Shown: positions 47,600-58,908 of the stretch, in pieces
Layout: every line of letters starts with the position of its first letter
How positions within the stretch are numbered: position 1 is the first letter of the stretch
Assembly (NCBI GenBank): GCA_051294375.1
Contig: CM119266.1
Location: 2,783,812 to 2,847,811 of the forward strand
DNA length: 64,000 nt
From: Paraspadella gotoi
Lineage: Eukaryota; Chaetognatha
Direction: 5' to 3'
Position numbers and translations under genes: made by a program
Notes under the pieces: model-generated
What the model was told of the DNA's origin: nothing
Database searches by the model: none
The model's input: the letters and a program-made list of their open reading frames with translations, nothing else

Positions 47600-50050
47600 G
47601 GGGGGGAGAGGGAGTTTAATGTAGTTTTAATTTATGAAGTATAACAAAATAAGGAAGTTGAGATTTGTGAGATTATTAGTTTCAACCGATGGAAAGTAAC
47701 GAACGCAACAGATCATTTTTCGCTTCCGAGTTACTCATTCTTTTTTTTTAAATGTTTTTAAAACATTTTTTCCCATTCGAACTTTCTTTATAAGTTACGT
47801 CGACGACGCGAAAATCTACGAACGAAAGTAAAAATATTTCATCGACGAACTTTCAACTTTCGCTTATGATTTTTTTTTTTCGAATCTTTCTTCCAACACG
47901 GAGAAGAGGAACCTTAGATCGCTGCCGCCGCTCATGTATCTCCTTCCATTTTCTCCTTTTGTTCCCCCCCCACACACACTCACACACCCCCCCTCACTCT
48001 CTTTCATTCTCTCACAAACGGCAAAACGATGACAGATTTCGCCTTTTGATTAACGTAACGATGACAGGTTCACTTTTTGATATACGCATCGTTGACAGGT
48101 TCACTTTTAAATTCACATGAAGGATATTTGTTTCGCCGAACGATGAACTGGGAACTCCAGGGGCGTTTGATACTTCGTAAAAAAATACTACTCTTTGTAT
48201 GAAATTAAAATATACTGATTGATAATCTTGAATGTAAGAGATGTGAAATCCGGGTGAGAAAGAAAATCAGCGATCGATTTAACACCAAGACCAAAGTGGG
48301 TGTCGAAAAATATAATTGAGGGTTATTTTGGAGAGATTATTTATAATTAGTGTTGTAATTAGTTATGCCTCATGGAATTAAGATTTTAAGTTATCATCCA
48401 AATATAAAATTAAACTTAGAAGTAAAGCATATTCGATAAAAAAACACACTTTATTTTTTCTGAAAACATGGAACTTTGCGCTAGTCATAGTGCATATTTT
48501 TCGCGCTTTGTTTACATTCGAGACCAAAATTCGAGATAGAAATATTCGAGAGAAAAAAGTCGTAAATGTGATATCTGATCTGGTCGGATTGACGATTGTT
48601 CTCGAGAGAGAGGAAAAAAAGTCAACGTTGACCTTTATCGAATTTAAAAAAAAAAAGTAAAACCATTAAAAATTAATTTAAAAAAAAAATCGACGAAACT
48701 AATGACCCGCAGGGTTTAAAAACTAAAAAATAAAGAAAAAGAAAAAGAAAAATGAAGAAAAACATCTCTATTTTTTTCTCCGTTTGGACCCGGCGGCGAT
48801 ATACGGCGAACGGGACTGAAGACCCGAAAACCCCTTCCTCGGTGCCGAAGCCAGGGGCTGGAGGGCTTTAGAGCGCGTGGTTTGGGGTCCTTTAGGAGAA
48901 CCGGGATGGGGGCCGGTCGTATGACTCTCGGACTATCGAGGGTTGACAAAGATCGATGGTCCCCGCGCGACTCGCTCGATTGATCGGCGAAACAAAAAAA
49001 AAAAAAAAACTCTTTCGTTCAAATTTTATATTTTCCAGCGTTGATTTCATGCTTCTGGTCTTTAGATAATAAGTTTTTTTTTGTTTGAGGTCTTGAGGGG
49101 GTAAAACCGGTAAAACATAAAATTGTAAAACATCTTACGTATCCTTAGATATTCCCTTGAGAAAGAATGCTAAGCTTTAATAGTTTAACAGTCACTGTTC
49201 GCTGTTTACTTAATCTGAAAATTGTTAATGGTCGTCTTCCGCTTTTTCTGATAACTTTAATCTATCATGCTATTATTGACTAATAATATTTTAGTTTCAG
49301 ATTAAAACGTTCCAGTTTTACTCAGTCGTTCTCTTTTTATATTTGGTCTCGATAAAACTCTTGATATTTCTAAATGGATAAGATCGAAAAGTCATTCATC
49401 AGGCGACTGACCGTCATCAAAATCTGCACATTAATCAGGTTATTATAATGTTATACGAATTATTATATGACAATTCTCTTTTCAAGTTTTATTTTGGGGA
49501 ATCTCGTCCCTCCCCCCTTCCTTACCATGTAATTCTTCCTAAACAAAATTTTTCCTGTCCTCAGATTTTTATACTTTAATCCTAACGAACAAAATATTTG
49601 TTGTTCAGTAAGTACTTGATCGCTTTCGGTCTCCTCGTCACCTCTTTTTACGTCTTGGACCAAATTTTTTTGAGGTAAACAAAACTTCTCTTGTGACGGC
49701 CTTTCGTCGTCGTCGTCGTCGATGCTCAAAGATCGCGCGAGAACTTGGTGATGAATGGAGTAAAAAGTGGATGCGGGGTGTTGAATGGAGAATTCGTGAG
49801 AAGGGATAAAACTGTTGAGATTTTATAATATCGTAATCTACGTAATACGTCAGAACGCCAAGGCTGACTTATAACTTTCCAACTATTATGTAATTTTAGG
49901 TCATTAAAATAATAAATCACTCGCTCGAGTAGTAAAAGGAAAAAAAAACTTATTTTTTGAGGCTAAGATCAATTAAGGAATATATATTATACACGATGTA
50001 AATTACGGCCCCGTCTTGGGACCTCATCACACAACCCATAATTACCATTG
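47600..50050. other. Spacer between divergent genes
   Basis: No confident gene. It holds promoter-proximal GC-rich sequence near 47500-47620, a short (CA)-rich patch near 47970, a GC-rich block at 48780-48980 with no recognisable frame, and AT-rich sequence elsewhere. A minus-strand frame at 49463-49729 (acidic start, IDDDDDE) lacks an ATG. It should contain the promoters of the coiled-coil gene and of the GT92 gene, and probably a missing GT92 first exon. Confidence 0.4.
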
Positions 50051-50169
50051 AGGCAGACTTTTAATCACCCAGCGGGCGCCTCTCGACGCGCTCCGCCGAC
50101 AACGTCGGTTTCAACGTCTCGTCTCTTCGCGCGGAATTTCTCAACTTTGGTCGACTTTTTTCCGCCGAA

Positions 50170-53100
50170 ATGAGAAGTCGCGGGGACTTGGTTGAGGACG
50201 CGTTGGAAGACGCAGATTTTTTGGCCGCCGAGGTGAAGCTCGCCGGTAGCAAAGGATAGATTAACTAGATGTGAAATACTTTAGTTTCATGAAGTGACAA
50301 GTTATATCCACATAACGCAAAAAAATTTTCAAAATTTTGAAATATTTAAAAAATTAATTTAGCATTCCTTATTCCAAACGTTATATTTTGTTCACAAGGC
50401 CGAACAACATGAACAATCCTCTTCGCCTCAAACTGACGCGGAGTGGATCCAATTCGCTCTCCGCCACGCATCCCTCGACGTTGATGATCACGAGCCGTCG
50501 ACGGCCGAGATCGACGAACTTCTCGAGCGTCGCTACCCTAACATTCCCTTCTCCCTATTGCGGCGCCGACGGCTCCGACGCCTCCGCGAGGGTCTGGAGA
50601 CGCCCTGCGCCCGCTTTCCCGACTATCTCGATCTAGCCTTCGACACGCCTCACTGGCAAGTGATGGAGGCGCCCCCCTTTGGCGTAGTTTATCTCTACAG
50701 CGCCCACCTCGACGTGAGGGAGAGCAACGACGGGGTTTCGGTTCGCGTTTTGACGATGAAGACATTTCTCGATCGAAAATGGAAGCCGATGTGTCAGTTG
50801 TGGTTCGAGAGAAGGAAGGCGCCCGTCGTCGTAGGCGTCACTGTGGTCACTCCTACCTACACTGTTTATCCACAAAAAGGGGTCACGCAGGGATTTATTA
50901 TAAATTGCAAGCTGCCGACTTATGTTTCTAAGGTAGGAAAGAATATAATATGATTAAGTACCTTTTTCAGTGTACCTTCCAAAGGTGAAATCATATTTAC
51001 CATACGACGCTCGGTAACATTTTAAAGGCTAAATAAAAATAAAAATACTGTTAATTTTATCAATTTATGGTAAATGTCTTTTGTTTTCTGCCTGTTCCGT
51101 AAATCGTTAGTTTTGAGCCACAATCGATAGTCGTTTCGAATCAAAGGAAAAAAACAAAAGATCTGAGAGATATGTAATAATTATAAAATTGGTACAACCA
51201 ATATAAATTATAATATAATTTCATAATACTATATAGATTATAATACGATTTTGATAATAAAATTAATTGTAAAAAAATTAAATATATTGATTCATTACCA
51301 ATTGAATACTATTGTAACCGAGACGTATTGTGTTACCGCGTTTCGTAAGTTACTCCGTTCAGTTCACGCCGGTCGCAGTTTCACTCATAAACGAAAAATG
51401 TTCGACGGCGACGAACGTGTTGAGGGTCACCTACAACCCTCTTCGAGGCGATCCGAAAAAAAAGTTCGTCGTTTGCAGCAAGGGGCTGCACTATCCGCAA
51501 AAGGACATAAGCCCAAGGTAGCTATAACCGATGAAATTTAAATGATAATGTATACAGCGTTAAAACAAATGCTTTATTCTGAGGGTACTCGCCTAATTAA
51601 AATTATTATACTACTATATAGAGAAAAACATTTTAAAACCTTAATATTTTTTGATGGATTCTGAGAGAGCATAAAAAGTTAAATAAAAATAAAAATTCTT
51701 ACGTTTTCTTAGTAAAAATCTAAAAAAACTGATAAAATCATCAAAAGATGACGATTTTTACGATTTTTCTTATTTTTGACCTACTTATCATAAAAATATT
51801 TAAAAAAGAATTATACTTTGTGCAGACAACTTTGTATGAGCTATCTGAATCTGGTCTTAAAATTTAAAATTTCTCAAAAATTTTTTTGGCCTTTCCTAAA
51901 TAAATATTAAAAAATTAATTACTCGGGTATAGAGCCATATAATAATTTTTTTGTCAATTGAAAGTATACTTAGAAATGTATAAATTTTCGTTTAAATATG
52001 TACTCGCTCAAAATTTTTGACTCACCCCATTGAGTGCGGCCACCCCTACCCTAGGTTTAAATGCTAATGTCAATTATAATGAGTCGTATCGAGCCTATTA
52101 GGGTGACACATGTTCCCTCTTTCGTCCCACTATATGAGCTTAGTAGGGTGGATGACGGAAAATATCACAGGGCCTCGCTATCGAGCCAGAACGACTACAC
52201 TATATGAGCTTAATAGAGTGGATGACGGAAAATATCACAGGGCCTCGCTATCGAGCCAGAATGACTACACTATATGAGCTTAGTAGGGTGGATGACGGAA
52301 AATATCACAGGGCCTTGCTATCGAGCCAGAACGACTACACTATATGAGCTTAGTAGGGTGGATGACGGAAAATATCACAGGGCCTCGCTATCGAGCCAGA
52401 ACGACTATAGACGCGTCCCCTCTTCCCACAGGCTGGTAGAGTGGGTGGAAATGCTGCGCATCATGGGGGTGCACCGAATCTACATCTACGACTTTGGCAG
52501 CCACCCCAACATCACCAAGACACTGCGCCACTACGAAGAGGAAGGCTTTGTAGATCGCCGTCTCATCAGTCTTCCTGGGAGAAAGCAGAATGACCCGTTC
52601 CAGACGCACGCCTTCATGCTGGACCGAAGCAGGAGGCTCAAGAACGACGGGATCGAGGTCTATTTGCACGAGACCATCGCCAGAGACGATTGCCTCTTCA
52701 GGTTGTATTTGTTTGGTTTAATGCAATAGACATTTGACAAATTTACAAGATACCAGATTTCACATGTTTTGACCTATTCTGGAGCTACTCTTGAACGTTG
52801 ATATCTTATTTAACTTGAGCATTAAGCTATTGTCAGGATTGGTTTGATGTTTGGTCTGAATTTAACTCGTGTAGCTTCTGGCCCACTCTTAAGGACCATG
52901 TACCAGTACGAGTACATGAATTACGCCGATCCCGATTCAGTCATCGTCCCTTTGCAGCATAAGAACTGGTTGAAAATGATGGCTGACGTTCACAAGCCAG
53001 GTTTGGGTTTTTTCTGAAGAAATTCTGTCAAATACAATGAGTTATTTTTTTACATTCATTGATGAAATTAAACTCAACCCCAACCCCGGACCAGACGCTA

Positions 53101-54637
53101 AATGGAACAGCTTTTGCTTCCGCTGCGCCCTCTTTGAGCTGCAGCATCAAACTCAGCTCGCAATCGATCATGCCGACATTCCAAAAAACATGGCATTGCT
53201 TAACTACGTGCACCGTTGTCGTGGTTTTGCCGATCCAGACTACATCAACTGCTTTTTTAATCCCGAAACTGTCGTCGCCTACGGCCCACATTGCCCGCTA
53301 AAATGCTACGACTTGGTCAGTATGAGGGTCGCTTAGACCTAAAATTTTGGCTTCAGTTTTTAGAGAGAAAACGAAAATTTTGTTATAACAGAGAGAGGCA
53401 AAGCCCTCGAGCCCTCTTTGAACCGTGATGTAGGACGATTCGAACTCCCTCCAAGCTATGATTCGCTAATCAAAACTGTGGTGGAGCACCCAACGCCACC
53501 TCAGGCGCTCGGTGACTCCCCTGTCTCCACTCAACGGGTCAGGCGGAGGCCTCTCAGCAGGCAATGGATGTCCGATGCCTCACCCGTGCCTGCAGCAACT
53601 TGGCGCGTCTCTTCTCGTACCGAGCACCGTCCAAAGCGACGGCTGCAGGAGGAGGGAGAGGAGTCTGTATCTCCTGTTCCGAAACATGCCAGAACAGGCA
53701 ACCGCCCGTCAGGTGAGAGAAGGGCCGTCGGCAGGCCTATCACTTGGCATCTTTCCAGCTGGATCACTACCAGATCCCACCTTGTCCCACTCCACCACAA
53801 TATCCTCTCAGCCCATGATAGGCCCATGAACCGACTACATCGGTAACGCCCCACATTTGCTCGGCCGGAGGGGGGCAGCTCATTTTGAGCTCTTTCTTAA
53901 CTTATCATTTTACTTACCTTACTTACCTTATCTATTCCTCATTACTTATTCTTCTATTTCACTTCCTTTATTTCAAACTTACAAACTTTCATCAGTAAAA
54001 ACTAATTTATTGAATACTATTGATTATGTCTCTCTCTATCTCTCTCCTTTCACCATTTTCAAATTCACTTACTCTCTCCTTCCCACTATCCCTTACTCAA
54101 TTCTTTGTTGGAAAACTCTCTCTCTCTCTCTCCAAAACTAATGTTATTGCTAATGTTGATTCACTTGCTGATGAAGACTCGCAAAAACATAAGAGTCGAA
54201 ACATGTCCGAATTCATAACAAAATTTTCGTTTTCTCTACAAAAAAGAAAGTTCGAATACAATGGCTTCAGTTTTAAACCTCTTTCCGTTTTTCAGGAATT
54301 AAAGCCTTTTTCCCGCGTTCCGAGATATTGTCAGCCTCATAAAAACATCATGATCGATCCCAAAATAGCGTTTCAGGTGACAAAAATAATTTAAAATATT
54401 TACCTTTAATTTAATTCATCATATTTCTAAATTCATACGAATGTTTATTATTTAAAAAGAAAAAAAAAATTTTTTAAATTTTCAAAGGCGCATTATCGCG
54501 ACTATGGTGGGATGAAGAAATGCCCTCCTAATAACTCAGACGATTGGATTGAAGAAAAAAGATTATGGATTCACAAGGACGCATTCATTCCGCGAGTCTC
54601 CAAAACTTATCATTCTCTCGGACTTTACAAGATTTAA
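50170..54637 (+). CDS. GT92 (DUF23) family glycosyltransferase
   Basis: GT92 enzymes are Golgi type II glycosyltransferases; characterised nematode members transfer galactose to fucose on N-glycans. Exons: 50170-50232, 50399-50932, 51363-51517, 52432-52701, 52894-53000, 53095-53315, 54296-54376, 54488-54637. All phases agree, giving 526 residues. Recognisable GT92 blocks are VVYLYSAHLDVRES, then VVCSKGLHYP, LVEWVEMLRIMGVHRIYIYD, Y-x-NYADPDSVIVP, FCFRCALFELQ, and HYRDYGGMKKCP near the end. The usual D-x-D-like LDxDEFI block reads YADPDSVIV, so metal binding or activity is uncertain. The first exon shown starts at an internal ATG; no membrane anchor is visible, so an upstream exon probably encodes it. 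One intron holds a 70-bp tandem repeat, another a PLE fragment. Confidence 0.75.
52129..52406 (+). repeat. 70-bp tandem repeat in a GT92 intron
   Basis: Four near-identical 70 bp units, each starting actatatgagctta and containing ggatgacggaaaatatcac, at 52129, 52199, 52269 and 52339. The array ends about 25 bp before the acceptor of the exon at 52432. Confidence 0.95.
53361..54261 (+). mobile_element. 5'-truncated Penelope-like element with target duplication
   Basis: A 901 bp insertion lies in the GT92 intron between exons ending 53315 and starting 54296. It keeps only the last residues of the PLE endonuclease ([18 protein letters not shown]), then a 3' region similar to the 34.3-34.8 kb copy, cagctcattttgagctc, a (CT)n tract and a hammerhead. 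The ends are inverted (agagaaaacgaaaattttg at the left, its complement at the right). The 13 bp tggcttcagtttt occurs at 53348-53360 and 54262-54274 as target duplication. 5' truncation is usual for this retroelement class. Confidence 0.85.
54150..54225 (+). ncRNA. Hammerhead ribozyme at PLE end
   Basis: CTGATGA at 54168-54174, stem II GACTC/GAGTC with a 12-nt A-rich loop, GAAAC at 54198-54202, minimal stem III (AC-AT-GT) and a GUC cleavage triplet. Stem I can pair ttg with cga and gttgat with attcataac across an internal loop. The core is intact. Confidence 0.75.
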
Positions 54638-55420
54638 CAGATAATCATAATTCGTATCGTTAGTTCGTATTTCTTTTATGTTGCTTGATAATTTTTAGTT
54701 TATAATGGTTGAAATTTTATGATATTGTTAATATTATTGAATATATTTCTTATTATTTCTCTTTCTTCGTCGAATGGAGGTTTACAGGATGCAATATACT
54801 CCATCGTATTTATTTTCAACTACTTGCGGTCTTTCAGCCCAAATGCTGCGCCATACTTCTGTTGTGATATTATTATGTAATAATCATAATATCATAGCAG
54901 AAGTATCAAGCCACCAAAATCTCGGATCGGAGACTCGGGCGATCTCCGCGGAAATGGAGTCGCCGAATCCTGATTGATATATATATTATAATCTATATAT
55001 TATAATATATATATTATTTAGCGAACCTTAAGAATTTTTTACGACATGAAAACCAGTTTTGACTTTTTAGTTCATAGCAAGTGAGTAGTCAATTCGGTTC
55101 GTTCGTAATAGTTCGAACTGGTTAAAATTTAAAAAAAATTTCTGCCTTCGGCGCTCCTTCTTTCTTTATCTTATCAACTTGAGTTGTGTTCGGTGAACCG
55201 GTTGAAGAGAGTTGACCGCGTGAAAAGAAATCGAATGTCTTTTTTGAGTGACGCTCTTGTCTTGAATAATTCCAAATAAGAGAGAAATCCGCTCGAGGTG
55301 TACATAAGAGAAACGGTAAGCATAGTATAACGTTCATTTTTAAATTATTTAACTAAATATTTTGATAAGTCTTTTCTTTCTGCTAATTTTTTTAAGATCT
55401 CAACTTTTAATCAACGCAAA

Positions 55421-57231
55421 ATGGAGTTAATTGCGCCGCCTCAAGAGTTGTTCAAGGAAATGCACGTTCCCAACAAGTTGCTATTGGTAGCGCTTTGTTA
55501 ATTATTTTAAACTAAATATTTAAAACGAAGATGTTAGAAATTTAATGCCTAATCATATCCTTAATTTACTTTCTGATGATTAAGGGACCGGGACCGTCCA
55601 ATGCGCCTGAAAGAATCCTGACTGCTTCGGCGAAGCCACTTCTCGGTCATTTACATCCAGAATTCACAAAAATCATGGACGACATTAAGGCCGGCGTTCA
55701 ATTCGCTTTTCAAGTAAGTTATGTTAAAAAATTAATAGTTAAGTAACTCGTGATACGTACATTGTCATTCTTGTTTTTAAGACGAAATCCAAATACGCTT
55801 TCGCCATTTCCGGAACGGGTCATTGCGGGATGGAGGCCGTGGTTTTTAACATGATCGAACCCGGCGATGTCGTTTTGGTGGCGGACAACGGGATTTGGGG
55901 CGAAAGATTCGCGGACCTTTGCGATCGGTATATTACTTGTTAAGAAATAAATTGTCTGAAAAAATAATGAATAATCAACCCCAGCGTCGGCGGCGTGGTT
56001 CGTCGCGTTACGAAGCCCTACGGCGAGGCCTGTTCTTTGGGGGATATCGAGGCAGCCCTGAAGGCTTATCGCCCAGCTTTTTTCTTCGTGACTCAAGGAG
56101 AGTCCTCGGCGACGGTGGCGCACCCTCTCGATGGCATCGGTCCGCTCTGTCACAGATACGGTACCATCTTTGGTGTCGACACTGTTGCCAGTTTAGGCGC
56201 CGTTCCTTTTCAGGTAAGTTACCGATTTAAATGGCTACTAAATGTTTATATGCGTTAACTCTCATCTAATTAGCAAACAATAACTAAAAAATTCTAATGA
56301 CCCAGATGGACGCGCAAGAAGTGGACATCGTCTACTCTGGGTCGCAAAAGGCTTTGAGTTGCCCGCCAGGAACGGCGCCGATCGCTTTCAACGAAAGAGC
56401 GCTCGATAAATATCGGAATCGCAAAACCCGGTGCCCCTCGTTTTACTTGGACTTCAATTGTCTTATAAATTATTGGAATTGCGAGGGAGAACCCAGGAAG
56501 TATCATCACACCGGCCCGATATCATCAATGTACTGTCTCAGAGAGGGCTTGGCCATTCTTGCTGAAGAAGGTGAGAGTGAAGTTATTAATAATTAAATTT
56601 TAAATAATTTAATCTTTATTTTTTGAAACAAATAACAGGGTTAGATGCGAGTTGGGAACGACATCGAACCGTGACCCAATCTTTGCACAAAGGTTTAGAG
56701 AGTTTAGGCCTGGAGCTTTTTGTCAAAGTATGCAAATTGAGTTGAAAATGTTTTTCGAAATCGGTGCTGGTTCAAAAATAATTCGCAATCCGTCAAATAT
56801 TCTGTTTAGAATTAGAAGCGGAAAATTTGCAATCATTCGGTAATACTTATGGTGTTTGTTGTTTAGAAATGATTTTTTTCACTAGCCGTGTATTTTCAAT
56901 TGGATTATTTGGGTTGACAATGTTCATTGTTCAGAGTCACTTGTATTAAAATTCATATTCATTCTTCCAAAACTTTTCTCATCAGGATCCCTCGTTGCGT
57001 CTATCGACCGTGACAGGGATTAAAGTCCCTGATGACGTTGACTGGAAAGAAGTGACGACCTACTTGATGAAGCAGCACAAGATCGAGATTGCGGGCGGAC
57101 TCGGCGCCACCGCGGGGAAAATCTGGAGGGTTGGCTTCATGGGCACTAACGCCAAGGCGGAGAACGTTGAGAAGCTGCTGGAAAAACTGGGCGAAGCTTT
57201 GGAGCATTGCAGAAAGAGAGGAAAAGCTTGA
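55421..57231 (+). CDS. AGXT: Alanine--glyoxylate / serine--pyruvate aminotransferase
   Basis: A PLP-dependent class V aminotransferase that detoxifies glyoxylate to glycine using alanine, or converts serine to hydroxypyruvate, in peroxisomes or mitochondria. Exons: 55421-55486, 55585-55713, 55782-55927, 55985-56213, 56306-56570, 56639-56727, 56986-57231. Phases agree and give 389 residues, close to the human 392. Motifs: [12 protein letters not shown] at the N-terminus, [13 protein letters not shown] (cofactor phosphate site), DTVASLG, and [13 protein letters not shown], where Lys forms the Schiff base. The substrate loop is followed by [17 protein letters not shown]. The C-terminus KRGKA is not a canonical peroxisomal SKL signal, and there is no obvious mitochondrial presequence, so location is open. 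The gene starts about 780 bp after the GT92 stop, same strand. Confidence 0.95.
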
Positions 57232-57552
57232 GACAGTACCATGTGGTATTCTCTAAATTCCAGCGGATTATTTTTCTAATTCTAGTCCAATTAAAAAATT
57301 ATTACTTCGGTTTGTTTTTTTTAAATTTGTTACGTTTTTACATAAATTCATAATCATGTAATCAATAACATAAAAATTATTATGTCATGAAGGAAACTTT
57401 TAATTTCCAAAGACAACTGTCTCAATATTTTGTTAACATTCAGTTAGTAAATAAGTTTCACCCTCGAGCTAGATCCGCTTCTCTTTTTGTAAACCTCTGG
57501 GGGGTAGAAAATTTATTTTAACTTCCACCTCTGCGAGTATTTCGATCTCTCC

Positions 57553-57915
57553 TTAAAATCCTTTCGATTCTCTTATCATTTTGATTTTCTTCCCGACTCC
57601 GTTCTCGGCATCGGGTTCCTTGGGAAAGTTCCACTCTACCGCCTCTGCGGCCTCGGCCGGCCGACCCAACGCTCCGTCCGGCCAATCTCTGAGATAGGTA
57701 GGTCGATCTGTCCGGCAACTTGGGCCGAGTCGGCGAGTCGGTCGAGCATTCGGGGGCACCACATTACTTCTCTTTCGAATCTCGTGCGTCGTGGTCGTCG
57801 TCATCGTCGTTGTGGTCGTCGTCCCTCTGTCGGCCTCTGCCTCGGCTCCGGAACCAGATTCCCTCAACAGGAAAAAAAGGCCAACCCCACAATCTCGTCC
57901 AGCGGACAACATTGC
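57553..57915 (-). CDS. Hypothetical Thr-rich small ORF
   Basis: A 120-codon frame begins with ATG (MLSAGRDCGVGLFF). It includes a Thr run from an (ACG)n tract and ends ESKGF. An AATAAA motif lies about 40 bp downstream on the same strand. I recognise no domain. Composition follows the local GC-rich repeat-bearing DNA, so this may be chance. It lies tail-to-tail with AGXT. Confidence 0.25.
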   Translation of the reverse strand, partial: AMLSAGRDCGVGLFFLLRESGSGAEAEADRGTTTTTTMTTTTTHEIRKRSNVVPPNARPTRRLGPSCRTDRPTYLRDWPDGALGRPAEAAEAVEWNFPKEPDAENGVGKKIKMIRESKGF

Positions 57916-58139
57916 CTTTCAATTCGCGGGAAGAAATTGTTTGGATGTTATTGCGGATGTTGTTGTCCTGAAAATTAATATTTCATTATAATAAGCAAAT
58001 TATTTTAAAGCGAGCGATGATCATTCTAAGTTTAACCTCCTCAATACTAACAATAACACTCAACAACAAATTTGGCTAATCGTGATTCTGATTCTTTTAA
58101 ATTTAAATAATTGTCGGAAATATAATTAAAGTGTTAAAG

Positions 58140-58810
58140 GGGCACTTTTTTGGGGGTTACTTTTATTTTCGCCGACCGGGGTGAGGGTTAAGGGTGGCTA
58201 GGGTTAAAAGGGGTTAGGGTAATTAAATAATAATTTGTTTTAAAAAAAGTTTGAAATAATTCCGACAACGATTTATTTTGAAACAATATATATCGTTGTT
58301 GAAATTATTTCAAACTTTTCTTTAAATATTAATCACCACGAAACGAAAGGATTACAATGCTTAAATTTTTTTTAAAAAATAAGCATTTTTAAGTGGTTAT
58401 TCAAAACCGCGGTCAGCGAAAGTAAAATTTGGCCTTTTTTTGTATATAATAAAGTTTATCTTTTGATAATTTGAGAGACAATTAAAAAAAGTATACCATT
58501 TACTGCGTTTATATATATTTTTTGTTTCAAAAATATGCAGATTATTTTCAATAATAATACATAATTTTTAAAATATTACCATTTAAATATTAATTAGTAT
58601 CTTTGTGATGCACCCCGGAAATTGAGCTCGAAAGACTGAGCTGTATTTAAAATTTTAGAATTTTTTAAATCCATAATCGTTTAAAATTTTTAAAAAGGAG
58701 GCTTAATTTATACTATATGATTATATTTATTTTTTTTTAAAAATAAATATTTTTATGTAGTTTTTTAAAAACCGCCAAAACCGCGGTCGGCGAAAGTAAA
58801 ATTTAGCCGT
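58140..58810. repeat. Possible fold-back or MITE-like element upstream of SKI2
   Basis: A hairpin with arms gtttgaaataatt...caacga and its complement spans about 58249-58315. A 30 bp block (aaccgcggtc, then cgaaagtaaaattt) occurs at 58405-58434 and 58779-58808. The left edge near 58160 has the inverse of that block (ttttcgccgaccg). Together these suggest one or two short elements with inverted ends. The exact borders and any target duplication are not clear. Confidence 0.4.
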
Positions 58811-58908
58811 TACATAATACGTCGGTTACCACCTATGCTACTTTTATACGGTATTAAAACCATGAAAATAAGATCATGGATCATTTTCACCATAAAGCGA
58901 TTTAGAGT

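Noticed and set aside
49463-49729. Minus-strand 88-codon frame starting IDDDDDE
   Set aside because: No ATG at its start, no domain, and the acidic run comes from a trinucleotide repeat.
58195-58225. Interstitial telomere repeat
   Set aside because: Only two degenerate TTAGGG-like hexamers (agggttaaaaggggttaggg); not a tandem array.
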